Below, piece after piece: positions 34,050 to 50,110 of a stretch of 64,000 nucleotides of DNA. The stretch is from NCBI RefSeq assembly GCF_009834565.1, contig NZ_CP019428.1:5766001-5830000 (forward strand), read 5' to 3'. Numbering within the stretch: position 1 is the first letter of the stretch; each line of letters begins with the position of its first letter. The DNA comes from Pseudomonas sp. R76. GTDB lineage: Bacteria; Pseudomonadota; Gammaproteobacteria; Pseudomonadales; Pseudomonadaceae. Under the pieces are notes generated by a model. It saw only the letters and a program-made list of their open reading frames with translations, did no database searches and had not been told where the DNA came from. Both the position numbers and the translations under genes were made by a program.

Positions 34050-34700
34050 TCAAAAACGCTCTTCGCTCGCTGCCCCTTCAACACCGCGGAAGCCACGGCA
34101 CAGCAGGTATTGCTCGCGAGACCTGTCCCGGGAAGAGTCAGGCTTGCGTGTTTGCACCTTGTCGAACAACTTGCGGATGTTCTTGTGGTACTCGTCAAAA
34201 CCTTCGCCCTGGAAGACTTTCACCAGAAAATCCCCCCCAGGACGCAACACCCGACCTGCCAAATCCAGCGCCAGTTCACACAGGAACATTGCGCGCGGCA
34301 TATCGACAGCCGGTAATCCACTCATATTGGGGGCCATGTCGGAAATCACAAGGTCTACCTGCGAATTTCCCACAGCTTCAAGAATCTGTGCGAGCACGGC
34401 GTCCTGGGTAAAGTCGCCATGAACAAAGGTCACATCGGGGATGCTGTCCATTTCCAGGATGTCGGAAGCGATCAAGCGACCCTGCCCACCAATCAGACGA
34501 CTGGTCACTTGGGACCAGCCACCGGGGGCCGCGCCAAGGTCAATAACGCTCATGCCCGGCCGGATCAATTTGTCCTTGTCCTGGATCTCCAGCAGCTTGT
34601 AGCTGGCCCGCGAACGGTAGCCGTCCTTCTGCGCCTTTTTGACGTAAGGATCGTTGAAATGCTCTTGCAGCCACTTAAGGCTAGTTTTGGAACGGGCCAC
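34050..34700 (-). CDS. rlmE: 23S rRNA (uridine-2552-2'-O)-methyltransferase
   Basis: RlmE (FtsJ/RrmJ) methylates U2552 in the A loop and aids 50S assembly. The 216-residue protein has the [12 protein letters not shown] start segment, the SAM motif [22 protein letters not shown], and [17 protein letters not shown] with the catalytic Lys. It is upstream of ftsH as in E. coli and divergent from yhbY. Confidence 0.96.
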   Translation of the reverse strand: MARSKTSLKWLQEHFNDPYVKKAQKDGYRSRASYKLLEIQDKDKLIRPGMSVIDLGAAPGGWSQVTSRLIGGQGRLIASDILEMDSIPDVTFVHGDFTQDAVLAQILEAVGNSQVDLVISDMAPNMSGLPAVDMPRAMFLCELALDLAGRVLRPGGDFLVKVFQGEGFDEYHKNIRKLFDKVQTRKPDSSRDRSREQYLLCRGFRGVEGAASEERF

Positions 34701-34806
34701 GGGCCACCTCGAAAAATAAAACGGGTCGTGATTAACTGGGCGGTCCCGGACTCGCTCGGGTAAACTGGCCGCCGCTTTTTACAAGATCAGACGCAGGGGT
34801 CAGATT

Positions 34807-35115
34807 ATGCCGCTCACTCAAGAGCAGAAGAAACAGTACAAATCCATTGGCCACCATCTGAAACCAGTTCTGATTGTGGCAGACAACGGTTTGACTGAAG
34901 GTGTGTTAGCCGAACTTGAACGCGCATTGGGCGATCACGAACTGATCAAGATCAAGGTCAACATCCTTGACCGCGAAGCGCGTTTGGCCGCCATTGCAGA
35001 ACTGTGCAAGGTCGGCAAAGCGGACCTGGTTCAGGTCATCGGCAAGATGGCGCTGCTGTATCGCAAGAATTTCAGCGTCAACAAGCAACTGTCGAACGTA
35101 CACCGCTTCAAGTAA
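34807..35115 (+). CDS. yhbY: YhbY/CRM-domain ribosome-associated RNA-binding protein
   Basis: The 102-residue protein is a single CRM domain with the signature GHHLKPVLIVADNGLTEGV, followed by ALGDHELIKIKV and a GKMALLYRKN end. YhbY binds pre-50S particles. Divergent pairing with rlmE, another 50S-assembly gene, is conserved. The start ATG 34807 follows CAGGGGTC. Confidence 0.93.
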   Translation: MPLTQEQKKQYKSIGHHLKPVLIVADNGLTEGVLAELERALGDHELIKIKVNILDREARLAAIAELCKVGKADLVQVIGKMALLYRKNFSVNKQLSNVHRFK

Positions 35116-35124
35116 CAAAAAGGG

Positions 35125-35529
35125 TCACGGGCGTGCTTCGCGCGCCCCGCCACTCCATCCCGGCGCCGGCTGTATCACCAGCACCAGGCCGGAGAACCCT
35201 AGCACAAGATAGCTGAAAAGCTGCCAGCGCAACGCTTCCGGCAGCCACACATGCACCACGCAAAACATTGCACATGCATACAGCGCCATCAACAGCAGTT
35301 GGCCGCGAATATCCCGCCACAAACTCCCCAAGCCTTCGGCCTTGATCAGCACCAGCACCTGGAGCGTCACGCACGCCGCCGCAAAACCCACCAGCAGCGC
35401 ACTCAGCAATCCGTCGATCTCATCGATCAGCAACGGCGCCAGGCCAATCAGGCCCAGCGTCGGCAATATACCAATGTGCAACAACCACACGCCGCCAACC
35501 CAAAGCATCTGGGCTAGCTGCCAAAGCAT
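35125..35529 (-). CDS. DUF4149-type small membrane protein
   Basis: This 134-residue protein has four hydrophobic segments (about residues 6-28, 38-58, 76-98 and 104-124) and the motif WVGGVWLLHIGILPTL. It is the membrane protein usually found between greA and yhbY in pseudomonads. Function unknown. ATG 35529 lies directly next to a strong hairpin (35530-35552) that would hide the ribosome site; a TTG at 35580, overlapping the end of greA, is an alternative start. Confidence 0.75.
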   Translation of the reverse strand: MLWQLAQMLWVGGVWLLHIGILPTLGLIGLAPLLIDEIDGLLSALLVGFAAACVTLQVLVLIKAEGLGSLWRDIRGQLLLMALYACAMFCVVHVWLPEALRWQLFSYLVLGFSGLVLVIQPAPGWSGGAREARP

Positions 35530-35552
35530 GGCGCCCGCACGAAGCGGGCGCC
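35530..35552 (-). promoter_or_regulatory. GC-rich hairpin between greA and the DUF4149 gene
   Basis: GGCGCCCGC and GCGGGCGCC form a nine-base stem with a five-base loop, ending one base before the downstream ATG. No U run follows. It could end greA transcripts or limit translation of the next gene. Confidence 0.5.
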
Positions 35553-35557
35553 GTCTT

Positions 35558-36030
35558 TCAGATGTGACGAACTTCAACAATCTCGTACTCGATTACGCCA
35601 CCAGGCGTTTTCACAGCCACCACGTCACCCTCTTCCTTGGCAATCAAGGCACGGGCGAGTGGCGAACCGACGGAGATTTTGCCGAGTTTGAAGTCGGCTT
35701 CGTCTTCACCCACGATGTGGTAAACAACGCGCTCATCGGTCTCGACGTTGGCGATTTCTACGGTAGTACCGAAAATAACCTTGCCGGTATGCGGGATGGT
35801 CGTGACGTCGATGATCACCGCATTCTGCATACGGCCTTCGATGTCACGGATACGCGCCTCAACCATACCCTGCTGCTCGCGAGCAGCGTGGTATTCAGCG
35901 TTTTCCTTCAAGTCGCCCAGCTCGCGGGCCGTCCCGATGTCCTGGCTCAGCTTCGGACGGACGACCTTGGTCAGATGGGCGTGTTCCTCTTCCAGGGCCT
36001 TGGCGCCCTGGACGGTCATTGGGTATTTGG

Positions 36031-36034
<4 letters not shown>
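35558..36034 (-). CDS. greA: Transcription elongation factor GreA
   Basis: GreA rescues backtracked RNA polymerase by stimulating transcript cleavage. The 158-residue protein has an N-terminal coiled coil (residues 1-75) ending in the acidic tip region, then a FKBP-like domain with [15 protein letters not shown]. It overlaps the carB stop by four bases, so it ends a carA-carB-greA operon like that described in P. aeruginosa. Confidence 0.96.
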
Positions 36035-39252
<3,218 letters not shown>

Positions 39253-39357
39253 GGGTTTGTCACTCAAATCCGCAGGTCAGTCGGCAAGCCGTCTTGAACA
39301 ATCTTTGAAGAGCCTGCGGGGGCCACCGACATTCGGGGCCGCCCGCACGCCACTCAG

Positions 39358-40494
39358 TCAGCGTCGCTTGGCCATCTCATTGATGAAACGGTCGAACAGC
39401 GGCGCTACGTCGTTCGGGCCCGGGCTTGCTTCAGGGTGGCCCTGGAAGCTGAACGCGCTCTTGTCGGTGCGTTCGATACCTTGCAGGGAACCGTCGAACA
39501 GCGACTTGTGAATCGCGCGCACGTTAGCCGGCAAGGTCGCTTCATCCACCGCAAAGCCGTGGTTCTGGCTGGTGATCATCACCACACCTGTGTCCAGGTC
39601 TTGCACTGGGTGGTTGGCACCGTGATGGCCATGACCCATTTTCAGGGTCTTGGCGCCGGAGGCCAGGGCCAGCAGTTGGTGACCGAGGCAAATACCGAAC
39701 ACCGGGATCTCGGTTTCCAGCACTTCCTTGATGGCCTGGATGGCGTAGTCGCACGGCTCCGGGTCACCCGGGCCGTTGGACAGGAACACGCCGTCCGGTT
39801 GCAGGGCCAGTACGTCGCTGGCCGGCGTTTGCGCCGGTACGACGGTCACGCGGCAGCCGCGCTCAACCAGCATGCGCAGGATGTTGTACTTAACGCCGTA
39901 GTCATAAGCGACCACGTGATAAGGCAACTCGCTGGCTTCGATGGTCGCATGGCTGTCGGTCTTCAAGTCCCAGACAGTGGAGCGCCACTCGTACTTCTCT
40001 TTGACGCTGACAACTTTCGCCAGGTCCATGCCCTTCAGGCCAGGGAAGCCTTGCGCTGCAGCAATCGCTGCTTCTTCGGAAATATTGTCACCGACCATGA
40101 TGCAGCCGTTCTGCGAGCCTTTTTCACGCAGGATGCGCGTGAGGCGGCGCGTATCGATACCGGCGATCGCCACAACGTTGTTGGCTTTCAGGTAATCGGA
40201 CAGCGACATCGTGTTACGCCAGTTGCTCGCAACCAGTGGCAGGTCACGAATCACCAGACCGGCCGACCAGACACGATCAGACTCGACGTCTTCCGGTGTA
40301 GTACCGGTGTTGCCGATGTGCGGATAGGTCAGGGTAACGATCTGTTGGGCGTAGGAAGGATCGGTAAGGATTTCCTGATAGCCGGTCATGGCAGTGTTAA
40401 ACACTACCTCTCCAACGGTTTGACCGTCGGCTCCAATGGCTTCGCCGCGAAAAATGCTGCCATCAGCAAGGGCGAGTATGGCTGGCTTAGTCAA
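39358..40494 (-). CDS. carA: Carbamoyl-phosphate synthase small subunit
   Basis: CarA is the class I glutamine amidotransferase subunit that feeds ammonia to CarB. The 378-residue protein has the N-terminal CPSase domain and a GATase domain with the nucleophile Cys269 in [10 protein letters not shown] and His in [11 protein letters not shown]. It starts with TTG 40494, five bases after GGGAGG. A hairpin with a U run sits in the leader. Confidence 0.96.
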   Translation of the reverse strand: MTKPAILALADGSIFRGEAIGADGQTVGEVVFNTAMTGYQEILTDPSYAQQIVTLTYPHIGNTGTTPEDVESDRVWSAGLVIRDLPLVASNWRNTMSLSDYLKANNVVAIAGIDTRRLTRILREKGSQNGCIMVGDNISEEAAIAAAQGFPGLKGMDLAKVVSVKEKYEWRSTVWDLKTDSHATIEASELPYHVVAYDYGVKYNILRMLVERGCRVTVVPAQTPASDVLALQPDGVFLSNGPGDPEPCDYAIQAIKEVLETEIPVFGICLGHQLLALASGAKTLKMGHGHHGANHPVQDLDTGVVMITSQNHGFAVDEATLPANVRAIHKSLFDGSLQGIERTDKSAFSFQGHPEASPGPNDVAPLFDRFINEMAKRR

Positions 40495-40583
40495 GAAGAC
40501 CTCCCGTAAATAAAGCCTGAAAGGGCGATCGCAGGTTGTAAAAAAGCGGAGTGACGTATGGACACGTCACCCCGCTTCTTCAC
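40491..40583 (-). promoter_or_regulatory. carA leader with terminator hairpin and possible leader ORF
   Basis: On the minus strand AAGCGGGGTGACGT (40577-40564) pairs with ACGTCACTCCGCTT (40557-40544) and is followed by six U in all (TTTTTTAC), which makes an intrinsic terminator before carA. A 30-codon frame, GTG 40583 to TGA 40491, runs through the hairpin. It contains KKRGD, three Arg codons and ends in a TTGA overlap with the carA start. Attenuation has been discussed for Pseudomonas carAB, so an attenuator is likely. The leader ORF lacks a clear ribosome site and is speculative. Confidence 0.6.
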
Positions 40584-40707
40584 TGAATTATTCTGCGCGC
40601 TTTTAGTGGACACACTAAAGCTGTAGCTTACAGAAAAAGGCTTTTTTGGTCCACCGCTAATGAGCCTTAAAGGCAGGGGAATGCGACAGGACGTCGCTTA
40701 GCGGGTA

Positions 40708-40744
40708 AAAACGGGGCCTCAGGATAATCCTGAGGCCCCGTTTT
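40708..40744 (-). terminator. Terminator after dapB
   Basis: A perfect palindrome (AAAACGGGGCCTCAGGA and its complement) with U and A runs on both sides sits ten bases past the dapB stop, separating dapB from the carA promoter region. Confidence 0.9.
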
Positions 40745-40753
40745 AGCTACTGA

Positions 40754-42695
<1,942 letters not shown>

Positions 42696-43011
42696 AAGTC
42701 TTTGCACTCTTAAGGACGTTCGGCGAGACCCTCCTGAGCCTTGCCAAACTCGTTGAGCCCCAATACAGGCCCGGACCCAACTCACGTCAATTCAACGATC
42801 CTGGTCATTACTGCTTTTAGCCAGGGACCCGGCCAAAAACGCGGTGACTGTCGCCAGGAAGCAGGAGCATTCCCGATCACACCGCCAACATCCGAACCTT
42901 GTCGCATGTTGTAAAAATTCGCATACCCCAGACACGCCAACGCGGGAGCAAGCTCCCGCGCGGCGACATCCTACCAGTCACCGCTTGATAGCGGTCAACC
43001 GGGCGACCAAC
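42696..43011. other. dnaJ-dnaK intergenic region
   Basis: These 316 bases carry no gene that I can support. A GC-rich hairpin (CGCGGGAG-CAAG-CTCCCGCG, 42941-42960), resembling half of a REP element, lies 50 bases past the dnaK stop and may end or stabilise dnaK mRNA. I see no clear sigma-32 box for dnaJ. Confidence 0.55.
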
Positions 43012-44925
<1,914 letters not shown>

Positions 44926-45004
44926 GATTTACTCTCCCGAAACTTTAATTTGGTTGCCGCAGCAGTGGTGGCTAACTGCGGTAGCACTTAAACGCTTGAC
45001 TTAT

Positions 45005-45032
45005 AAATGGGGGCCTTGCGGCGGATTTCAAG
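45005..45032 (-). promoter_or_regulatory. Sigma-32 heat-shock promoter of dnaK
   Basis: On the minus strand CTTGAAA (45032-45026), a 13-base spacer and CCCCATTT (45012-45005) match the sigma-32 consensus. The -35 box overlaps the grpE stop codon, so dnaK can be expressed on its own. Confidence 0.88.
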
Positions 45033-45588
45033 CCTGCTCATCAATAGAAGGTGCAACAGGTGCAGGAGCCTTGCTCACCACCACCATTGCCGGGCGCAGC
45101 AAGCGACCGTTGAGCTGGTAACCCTTCTGGAATACTTTCAATACGCTGTTCGGCTCAAGGTCATGGCTTTCCTGCATGGCCATGGCTTGGTGATGCTCTG
45201 CATTGAACGGCTCGCCGCCTTGCGGATCGATGGCTTCCAACTGATAACGCTTCAGGGTGTCCTGGAACATTTTCAGGGTCAGCTCGATCCCTTCGCGCAT
45301 TGGGCGGATGTTTTCATCGTTCGGGCTGGACAATTCAAGGCCACGCTCCAGGCTGTCGATAACCGGCAGCAGGTCATTGGCGAATTTTTCCAACGCGAAT
45401 TTGTGAGCCTTCTCGACATCCTGCTCGGCGCGGCGGCGGACGTTCTGCAGATCAGCGGCGACACGCAACGACTGATCCTGCGCAGCAGCCAATTGCTCTT
45501 CGAGCACTTGCACACGAGTCGCCAGTTCATCACCGACAGCCGAATTGGCGTCTGGAGTTTGCGTATCCTGCGTCTGTTCGTCAGCCAT
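45028..45588 (-). CDS. grpE: Nucleotide exchange factor GrpE
   Basis: GrpE releases ADP from DnaK. The 186-residue protein has a long N-terminal coiled coil (about 20-95, with [15 protein letters not shown]) and the C-terminal beta domain with [25 protein letters not shown]. It is the first gene of grpE-dnaK-dnaJ and has its own sigma-32 promoter. The ATG at 45588 follows AGGAGAAA. Confidence 0.96.
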   Translation of the reverse strand: MADEQTQDTQTPDANSAVGDELATRVQVLEEQLAAAQDQSLRVAADLQNVRRRAEQDVEKAHKFALEKFANDLLPVIDSLERGLELSSPNDENIRPMREGIELTLKMFQDTLKRYQLEAIDPQGGEPFNAEHHQAMAMQESHDLEPNSVLKVFQKGYQLNGRLLRPAMVVVSKAPAPVAPSIDEQA

Positions 45589-45641
45589 AGATTTCTCCTT
45601 TCAAAATCATGCGCGAACTCAACTCGCGCTTCTGTTCCGGT

Positions 45642-45669
45642 ATATGGGGCCACAATTTCCAGGTTCAAG
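45642..45669 (-). promoter_or_regulatory. Sigma-32 heat-shock promoter of grpE
   Basis: On the minus strand CTTGAA (45669-45664) and CCCCATAT (45649-45642) are separated by 14 bases, a near-consensus sigma-32 promoter 54 bases upstream of the grpE ATG. Confidence 0.85.
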
Positions 45670-45841
45670 AGCGCAAGCGTTACCAAAAGTCTTTCACCTG
45701 TCATGGATCAATTCCTGCGCGCTCATTCCCCATCGCGCTAAAAAAGCGACTCAATCAAGCAAATCGAGCTAAGCCTCAGGATTGTCAGCCCCGAACAAAA
45801 CACTGTATAAATAACCAGACCTAACGCCTGGGAGCGCCGTC

Positions 45842-47515
45842 ATGCTCGTGCACCTGTCTGTACATAACTACGCCATCGTTGAACATCTGGACCTCGAACT
45901 GGATCGCGGAATGAGCGTAATCACAGGCGAAACCGGTGCCGGCAAGTCGATCATGCTCGACGCCCTGGGCCTGACGCTCGGTGACCGAGCCGACAGTGGC
46001 GTAGTGCGCCCCGGTGCGGACAAGGCCGATATCCTGGCCACCTTTGACCTGGCGGACATCCCCGAAGCCGAAACCTGGCTGGCCGAGCGCGACCTAAATA
46101 ATGAAGGCCCGTGCATCCTGCGCCGTGTTATCACTGCGGAGGGGCGCTCGCGCGGCTACATCAACGGCACGCCCTGCCCCCTGGGCGACTTGAAAGCCCT
46201 GGGCGAGTTGCTCATCGATATCCACAGTCAGCATGAACACCAGTCCCTGCTGAAAACCGACACCCATCGCCGCCTGCTCGATGAATACGCCGGCGCCACC
46301 GACCTGGCCCGACAGGTCCAGCTTGCCGCCCAGCGCTGGCGCCAGACCCGCCAGGAGCTGGAGCGTCTCTCCAACTCCGGCGACGAGCAGCGCGCCCGCC
46401 ATCAATTACTGAGCTATCAGCTTGAAGAGCTGGAAAGCCTCGGCCTGGGCGAAACCGAGCTGGAGCAGTTGGAGCAGGAACACAAGAACCTCACCAATGC
46501 CGAGACCTTGCTGGGCATTTGCCGCCAAGTGGTAGAGCAATGCAGCGAAAGTGATTCAGGCAATGTGCTTAACGCGCTGACGGCAAGCCTCAATCGCCTG
46601 TCCAGCGTGAACAACGCCTCCGGCTCGCTGAATGAAGCCACCACGCTGCTGACCAGCGCACAGATCCAGGTCGAAGAAGCCGTAGGAGAGTTGAACCGCT
46701 TCCTCGATCACTTCGATGCTGACCCGGCTCGTTTGCAGGAGATAGAAGAACGCCTGGATACCATCTACACCCTGGCGCGCAAGCATCGCATCCAGCCCAC
46801 CGAAGTGGCGACAATGCAGCAAAAACTGCTGGATGAAATCGAAACCCTGAACGCCAATGACGAATCCATTGAGCGCCTGGGCGACGAACTCGCTTCTTTC
46901 GCCAGGCATTATCACGAGAAAGCCCGCGAACTGAGCGAGCTGCGCCAACAAGCCGCCACAAGCCTGGCCAATGCCGTAGAGCAGGAGATTCAGCGCCTGG
47001 GCATGCCCGGCGGGCGCTTCACTATCGAGTTGCATGCCAACACCAGCAACGAACTGCAACCTCACGGCCTGGAGCAGGTAGAGCTGCTGGTCAGCGCCAA
47101 CCCTGGCCAGCCACTCAAGGCACTGGCGAAAGTGGCGTCTGGTGGCGAGCTGTCGCGAATCAGCCTGGCGATCCAGGTGATTACCGCACAGACCTCTCGC
47201 GTCCCTACATTAGTGTTCGATGAAGTGGACGTGGGTATCGGCGGGCCGACTGCGGAGATTGTTGGCCAATTGCTGCGCCGTTTGGGGGAACGCGGCCAGG
47301 TCTTGACCGTGACTCACTTGCCACAAGTGGCCGCCCAGGGGCATCAACATTTATTTGTACATAAAGTACGCGGCAGCGATGCGACGCACACCGCTGTGTC
47401 GAAGCTGAATAAGTCGGAACGCGTGGAAGAAGTGGCACGAATGCTCGGCGGCATCGACCTGACCAAAGAATCTTTGGCACACGCGAAGAAAATGGTCGTG
47501 GCAGCCAAGGCGTAA
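45842..47515 (+). CDS. recN: DNA repair protein RecN
   Basis: RecN is an SMC-like ATPase acting early in double-strand-break repair. The 557-residue protein has Walker A GETGAGKS (residues 29-36), a long central coiled-coil region (about 150-370), the ABC signature VASGGELSRISLA and Walker B TLVFDEVDVGIGG. It is divergent from grpE. In many bacteria it belongs to the SOS regulon, but I do not see a clear LexA box in its short upstream region. Confidence 0.97.
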   Translation: MLVHLSVHNYAIVEHLDLELDRGMSVITGETGAGKSIMLDALGLTLGDRADSGVVRPGADKADILATFDLADIPEAETWLAERDLNNEGPCILRRVITAEGRSRGYINGTPCPLGDLKALGELLIDIHSQHEHQSLLKTDTHRRLLDEYAGATDLARQVQLAAQRWRQTRQELERLSNSGDEQRARHQLLSYQLEELESLGLGETELEQLEQEHKNLTNAETLLGICRQVVEQCSESDSGNVLNALTASLNRLSSVNNASGSLNEATTLLTSAQIQVEEAVGELNRFLDHFDADPARLQEIEERLDTIYTLARKHRIQPTEVATMQQKLLDEIETLNANDESIERLGDELASFARHYHEKARELSELRQQAATSLANAVEQEIQRLGMPGGRFTIELHANTSNELQPHGLEQVELLVSANPGQPLKALAKVASGGELSRISLAIQVITAQTSRVPTLVFDEVDVGIGGPTAEIVGQLLRRLGERGQVLTVTHLPQVAAQGHQHLFVHKVRGSDATHTAVSKLNKSERVEEVARMLGGIDLTKESLAHAKKMVVAAKA

Positions 47516-47600
47516 CCCGACAATTTCTTCTATTTAGAAAGCACGAAGGCGACCCTAGGGTCGCCTTCAATCGTTTTGCAGAGCAAATCTGCGTCGATTT

Positions 47601-48005
47601 TTACTTTTTCTTACGGATGTAAAGAACCAGATTATGGTCCACCAAATCGAAACCATGTTGCTCAGCGATCTGATGCTGGAGCTTCTCGATTTCCGGACTG
47701 GTGAACTCGATAACCTCATTGGTATCCAGGTCAACCATGTGATCGTGATGACCACCGTCAGCCAATTCGAACACCGCATGACCGCCGTCGAAATTATGAC
47801 GAACCACCAGCCCTGCGGCTTCAAACTGGGTCAGCACACGGTAAACCGTGGCCAGGCCAACGTCCTCGTTAGACTCCATCAGCGCCTTGTAAACATCCTC
47901 GGCACTCATGTGGCGCTGCTCAGCAGAATCGAGCATTTGTAGAATCTTGACTCGTGGCAGAGTCACTTTAAGACCGGCTTTGCGTAGTTCGCTATTTTCA
48001 ACCAT
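47601..48005 (-). CDS. fur: Ferric uptake regulator Fur
   Basis: Fur represses iron-uptake genes when bound to Fe(II). The 134-residue protein has the winged-helix DNA-binding domain (about 1-82, LATVYRVLTQFEAAGLV) and a dimerisation domain with the metal site HHDHMVD. It lacks the CxxC zinc motifs of E. coli Fur, as in other Pseudomonas Fur proteins. ATG 48005 is the conserved start; the longer frame to 48101 is unlikely. It is divergent from bamE, the usual Pseudomonas arrangement. Confidence 0.96.
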   Translation of the reverse strand: MVENSELRKAGLKVTLPRVKILQMLDSAEQRHMSAEDVYKALMESNEDVGLATVYRVLTQFEAAGLVVRHNFDGGHAVFELADGGHHDHMVDLDTNEVIEFTSPEIEKLQHQIAEQHGFDLVDHNLVLYIRKKK

Positions 48006-48103
48006 GGTTAGCTTTCTCGCGGATGCTGCTTCGCAGCTTCTCTTAATACGGGTATGATCGGCGTTTACGTTGTCCCAGCCAAGATAGTGGAAGTCGCCCA
48101 CCG

Positions 48104-48631
48104 ATGCAAAACACCAAGCTCTTGCTAACCAGTTTCACCCTTGTGGGACTGCTCGCACTCGCCGGTTGTTCATTCCCCGGGGTTTACAAAATCGACATCC
48201 AGCAGGGCAATGTCGTCACGCAGGACATGATAGACCAGTTACGTCCGGGAATGACCCGACGGCAAGTACGGTTTATCATGGGCAATCCCCTGCTGACCGA
48301 CACTTTTCATGCCGATCGCTGGGATTATCTCTACAGCATCCAGCCTGGTGGCGGTGAACGCCAGCAGGAGCGCGTCAGCGTCATCTTCAATGGCAATGAC
48401 CAGCTTGTCAGCCTGTCCGGTGACTTCATGCCCGGCGTAAGCCGTGATGAAGCCTTGCTGGGCAAGGACAACGGCACCAACGTGACTGCGCCTGCGCAGG
48501 AAGCGGAGAAGCCGAAGTCCGAGGTTCCGGCCAAGCCTGGCTCCTTGCTGGATCAGATCCAGAAGGACGTCGACGGCGTGCAAACCGTTCCAGTCCCGAC
48601 GCCACAGCCTCTGGACACCGCCCCGCAGTAA
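48104..48631 (+). CDS. bamE: Outer-membrane assembly lipoprotein BamE (OmlA)
   Basis: BamE is a lipoprotein of the beta-barrel assembly complex. The 175-residue protein has a lipoprotein signal with lipobox LALAGC (Cys22), then [32 protein letters not shown], the BamE/SmpA fold, and a low-complexity Pro/Ala/Glu/Lys tail (about 130-175). It is divergent from fur and ends at a strong bidirectional terminator. Confidence 0.94.
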   Translation: MQNTKLLLTSFTLVGLLALAGCSFPGVYKIDIQQGNVVTQDMIDQLRPGMTRRQVRFIMGNPLLTDTFHADRWDYLYSIQPGGGERQQERVSVIFNGNDQLVSLSGDFMPGVSRDEALLGKDNGTNVTAPAQEAEKPKSEVPAKPGSLLDQIQKDVDGVQTVPVPTPQPLDTAPQ

Positions 48632-48647
48632 TTTTGCGGCGCACAAC

Positions 48648-48673
48648 AAAAAGCCCGGCATGCCGGGCTTTTT
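48648..48673. terminator. Bidirectional terminator between bamE and rnfH
   Basis: AAAAAGCCCGGCA and TGCCGGGCTTTTT form a perfect palindrome with A and T runs on both sides, between convergent genes. Confidence 0.92.
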
Positions 48674-48694
48674 GTTGCCTGCCGATTGGCAGAC

Positions 48695-48997
48695 TCAGGA
48701 ATTGCGTTGCTTGGCCATCGCCGCCTTGACCGCGCGTAGCCTGCGCACTTCTTTAGGGTCTGCCAGCAAGGGCCGATAAATCTCAATACGATCACCCGGC
48801 TGCACGGCGCGCGCATCCGCATCGGCAACTACTTTACCGAATATCCCCAAGGGGCAATCAGCCAGCGTCAGTTGCGGAAACTGCGCTGCAATTCCCGACG
48901 CCTGCACCGCCGCCCTCAGGCTCGTGCCCGACGGCACCGTCACCGCCAACAGGACCTGGCGATCCTCAGCGGCATACACCACTTCAATCTCAACCAT
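48695..48997 (-). CDS. rnfH: RnfH family ubiquitin-like protein
   Basis: This 100-residue protein has the beta-grasp fold sequence of the RnfH/PF03658 family: IEVVYAAEDRQVLLAVTVPSG at the start and GIFGKVVADADARAVQPGDRIEIYRPL near the end. Its exact role is unclear. ATG 48997 lies inside the end of ratA, overlapping by eight bases; the ratA-rnfH pairing is conserved. Confidence 0.9.
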   Translation of the reverse strand: MVEIEVVYAAEDRQVLLAVTVPSGTSLRAAVQASGIAAQFPQLTLADCPLGIFGKVVADADARAVQPGDRIEIYRPLLADPKEVRRLRAVKAAMAKQRNS

Positions 48998-49424
48998 GCA
49001 GTTGCTTGGCCCGCTGACAAAATGCATCCACCAACGTATTGGCAGCCTGATTGAACAAAGGCCCCAACGTCGCCCGCACGATGGGCCCCGCGTAATCAAA
49101 GGACAAATCGAGGCTTATCTTGCAGGCCTTGTCAGTCAGCGCCTTGAATACCCACACACCGTGCAGTTGGGTGAACGGCCCTTCCTGCAGGTTCATTTCA
49201 ATGGATTGCCCAGGCACCAGGATATTGCGCGTAACAAAATGCTGACTCATACCCGCCTTGGCGACGCCGACACTGGCAACCATATGCTCGTCGCTGCTCT
49301 CCAGCACCTCGGCGGCAGAGCACCACGGCAGGAATTCCGGGTAACGCGCCACGTCGTTGACCAGGTCATAGAGCGCCTGTGCCGGATAAGGCAGTAAGGC
49401 CGAACGTTGAATGTGCGTCGTCAT
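48990..49424 (-). CDS. ratA: RatA family START-domain protein (coenzyme Q-binding type)
   Basis: The 144-residue protein is of the polyketide cyclase/START family named RatA in E. coli, where it was described as interfering with 70S association; close relatives (Coq10) bind ubiquinone. It has the signature [24 protein letters not shown]. The neighbouring smpB and rnfH genes are the same as in E. coli. The molecular function is not settled. Confidence 0.88.
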   Translation of the reverse strand: MTTHIQRSALLPYPAQALYDLVNDVARYPEFLPWCSAAEVLESSDEHMVASVGVAKAGMSQHFVTRNILVPGQSIEMNLQEGPFTQLHGVWVFKALTDKACKISLDLSFDYAGPIVRATLGPLFNQAANTLVDAFCQRAKQLHG

Positions 49425-49590
49425 GTGCGCGTTACTTCCACTGCTGAGGCAAACATCGCGAAAGAACAGCCCAATCCGCGAGAGAAAAAAACCGAAGAAC
49501 TGCCGGTATTGTCCGGGATTCGTCCAACACGCTCAAGCACGCAGGTTGACCGTAGCCGACACGCTCGCAACTCCCTATAATGCCGCCCCT

Positions 49591-50073
49591 ATGGCTAAAC
49601 AAAAGAAACACCCCACAGGGACCATCGCGCAAAATAAAAAGGCGCGACACGATTACTTCATCGAACATCGGTTCGAGGCTGGTCTGGTCCTGGCCGGCTG
49701 GGAAGTAAAAAGTCTGCGCGCCAGCAAGCTGCAACTGGTCGACAGCTACGTATTGCTCAAAGATGGCGAGGCCTGGCTGCTCGGCAGTCATATCACCCCG
49801 CTGACCACCGCGAGCACCCACGTGATTGCCGACCCGGTGCGCACGCGCAAGCTATTGCTCAACGCACGCGAACTGGAAAAGCTCGCCGCCGCCGTACAGC
49901 AGAAAGGCTATGCCTGCATCTGCCTGTCCTGGTATTGGAGCAAGCACCTGGTCAAGTGTGAGATCGCACTGGGCAAGGGTAAAAAGGAATACGACAAGCG
50001 CGATACCGAGCGTGAACGCGACTCCAACCGTGAGCTGCATCGCGCCGTGCGCAACAAGGGCAAGGAAGACTAG
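49591..50073 (+). CDS. smpB: SsrA-binding protein SmpB
   Basis: SmpB brings tmRNA to stalled ribosomes in trans-translation. The 160-residue protein starts [10 protein letters not shown] and has [34 protein letters not shown] and the basic C-terminal tail [17 protein letters not shown] 49591 is chosen because the family starts here, although the frame is open to 49411. Its partner RNA ssrA is at 56225-56621. Confidence 0.96.
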   Translation: MAKQKKHPTGTIAQNKKARHDYFIEHRFEAGLVLAGWEVKSLRASKLQLVDSYVLLKDGEAWLLGSHITPLTTASTHVIADPVRTRKLLLNARELEKLAAAVQQKGYACICLSWYWSKHLVKCEIALGKGKKEYDKRDTERERDSNRELHRAVRNKGKED

Positions 50074-50110
50074 CCCTTGTGACGATGTAGCCTGGGGTGA
50101 ACACCCCGGG

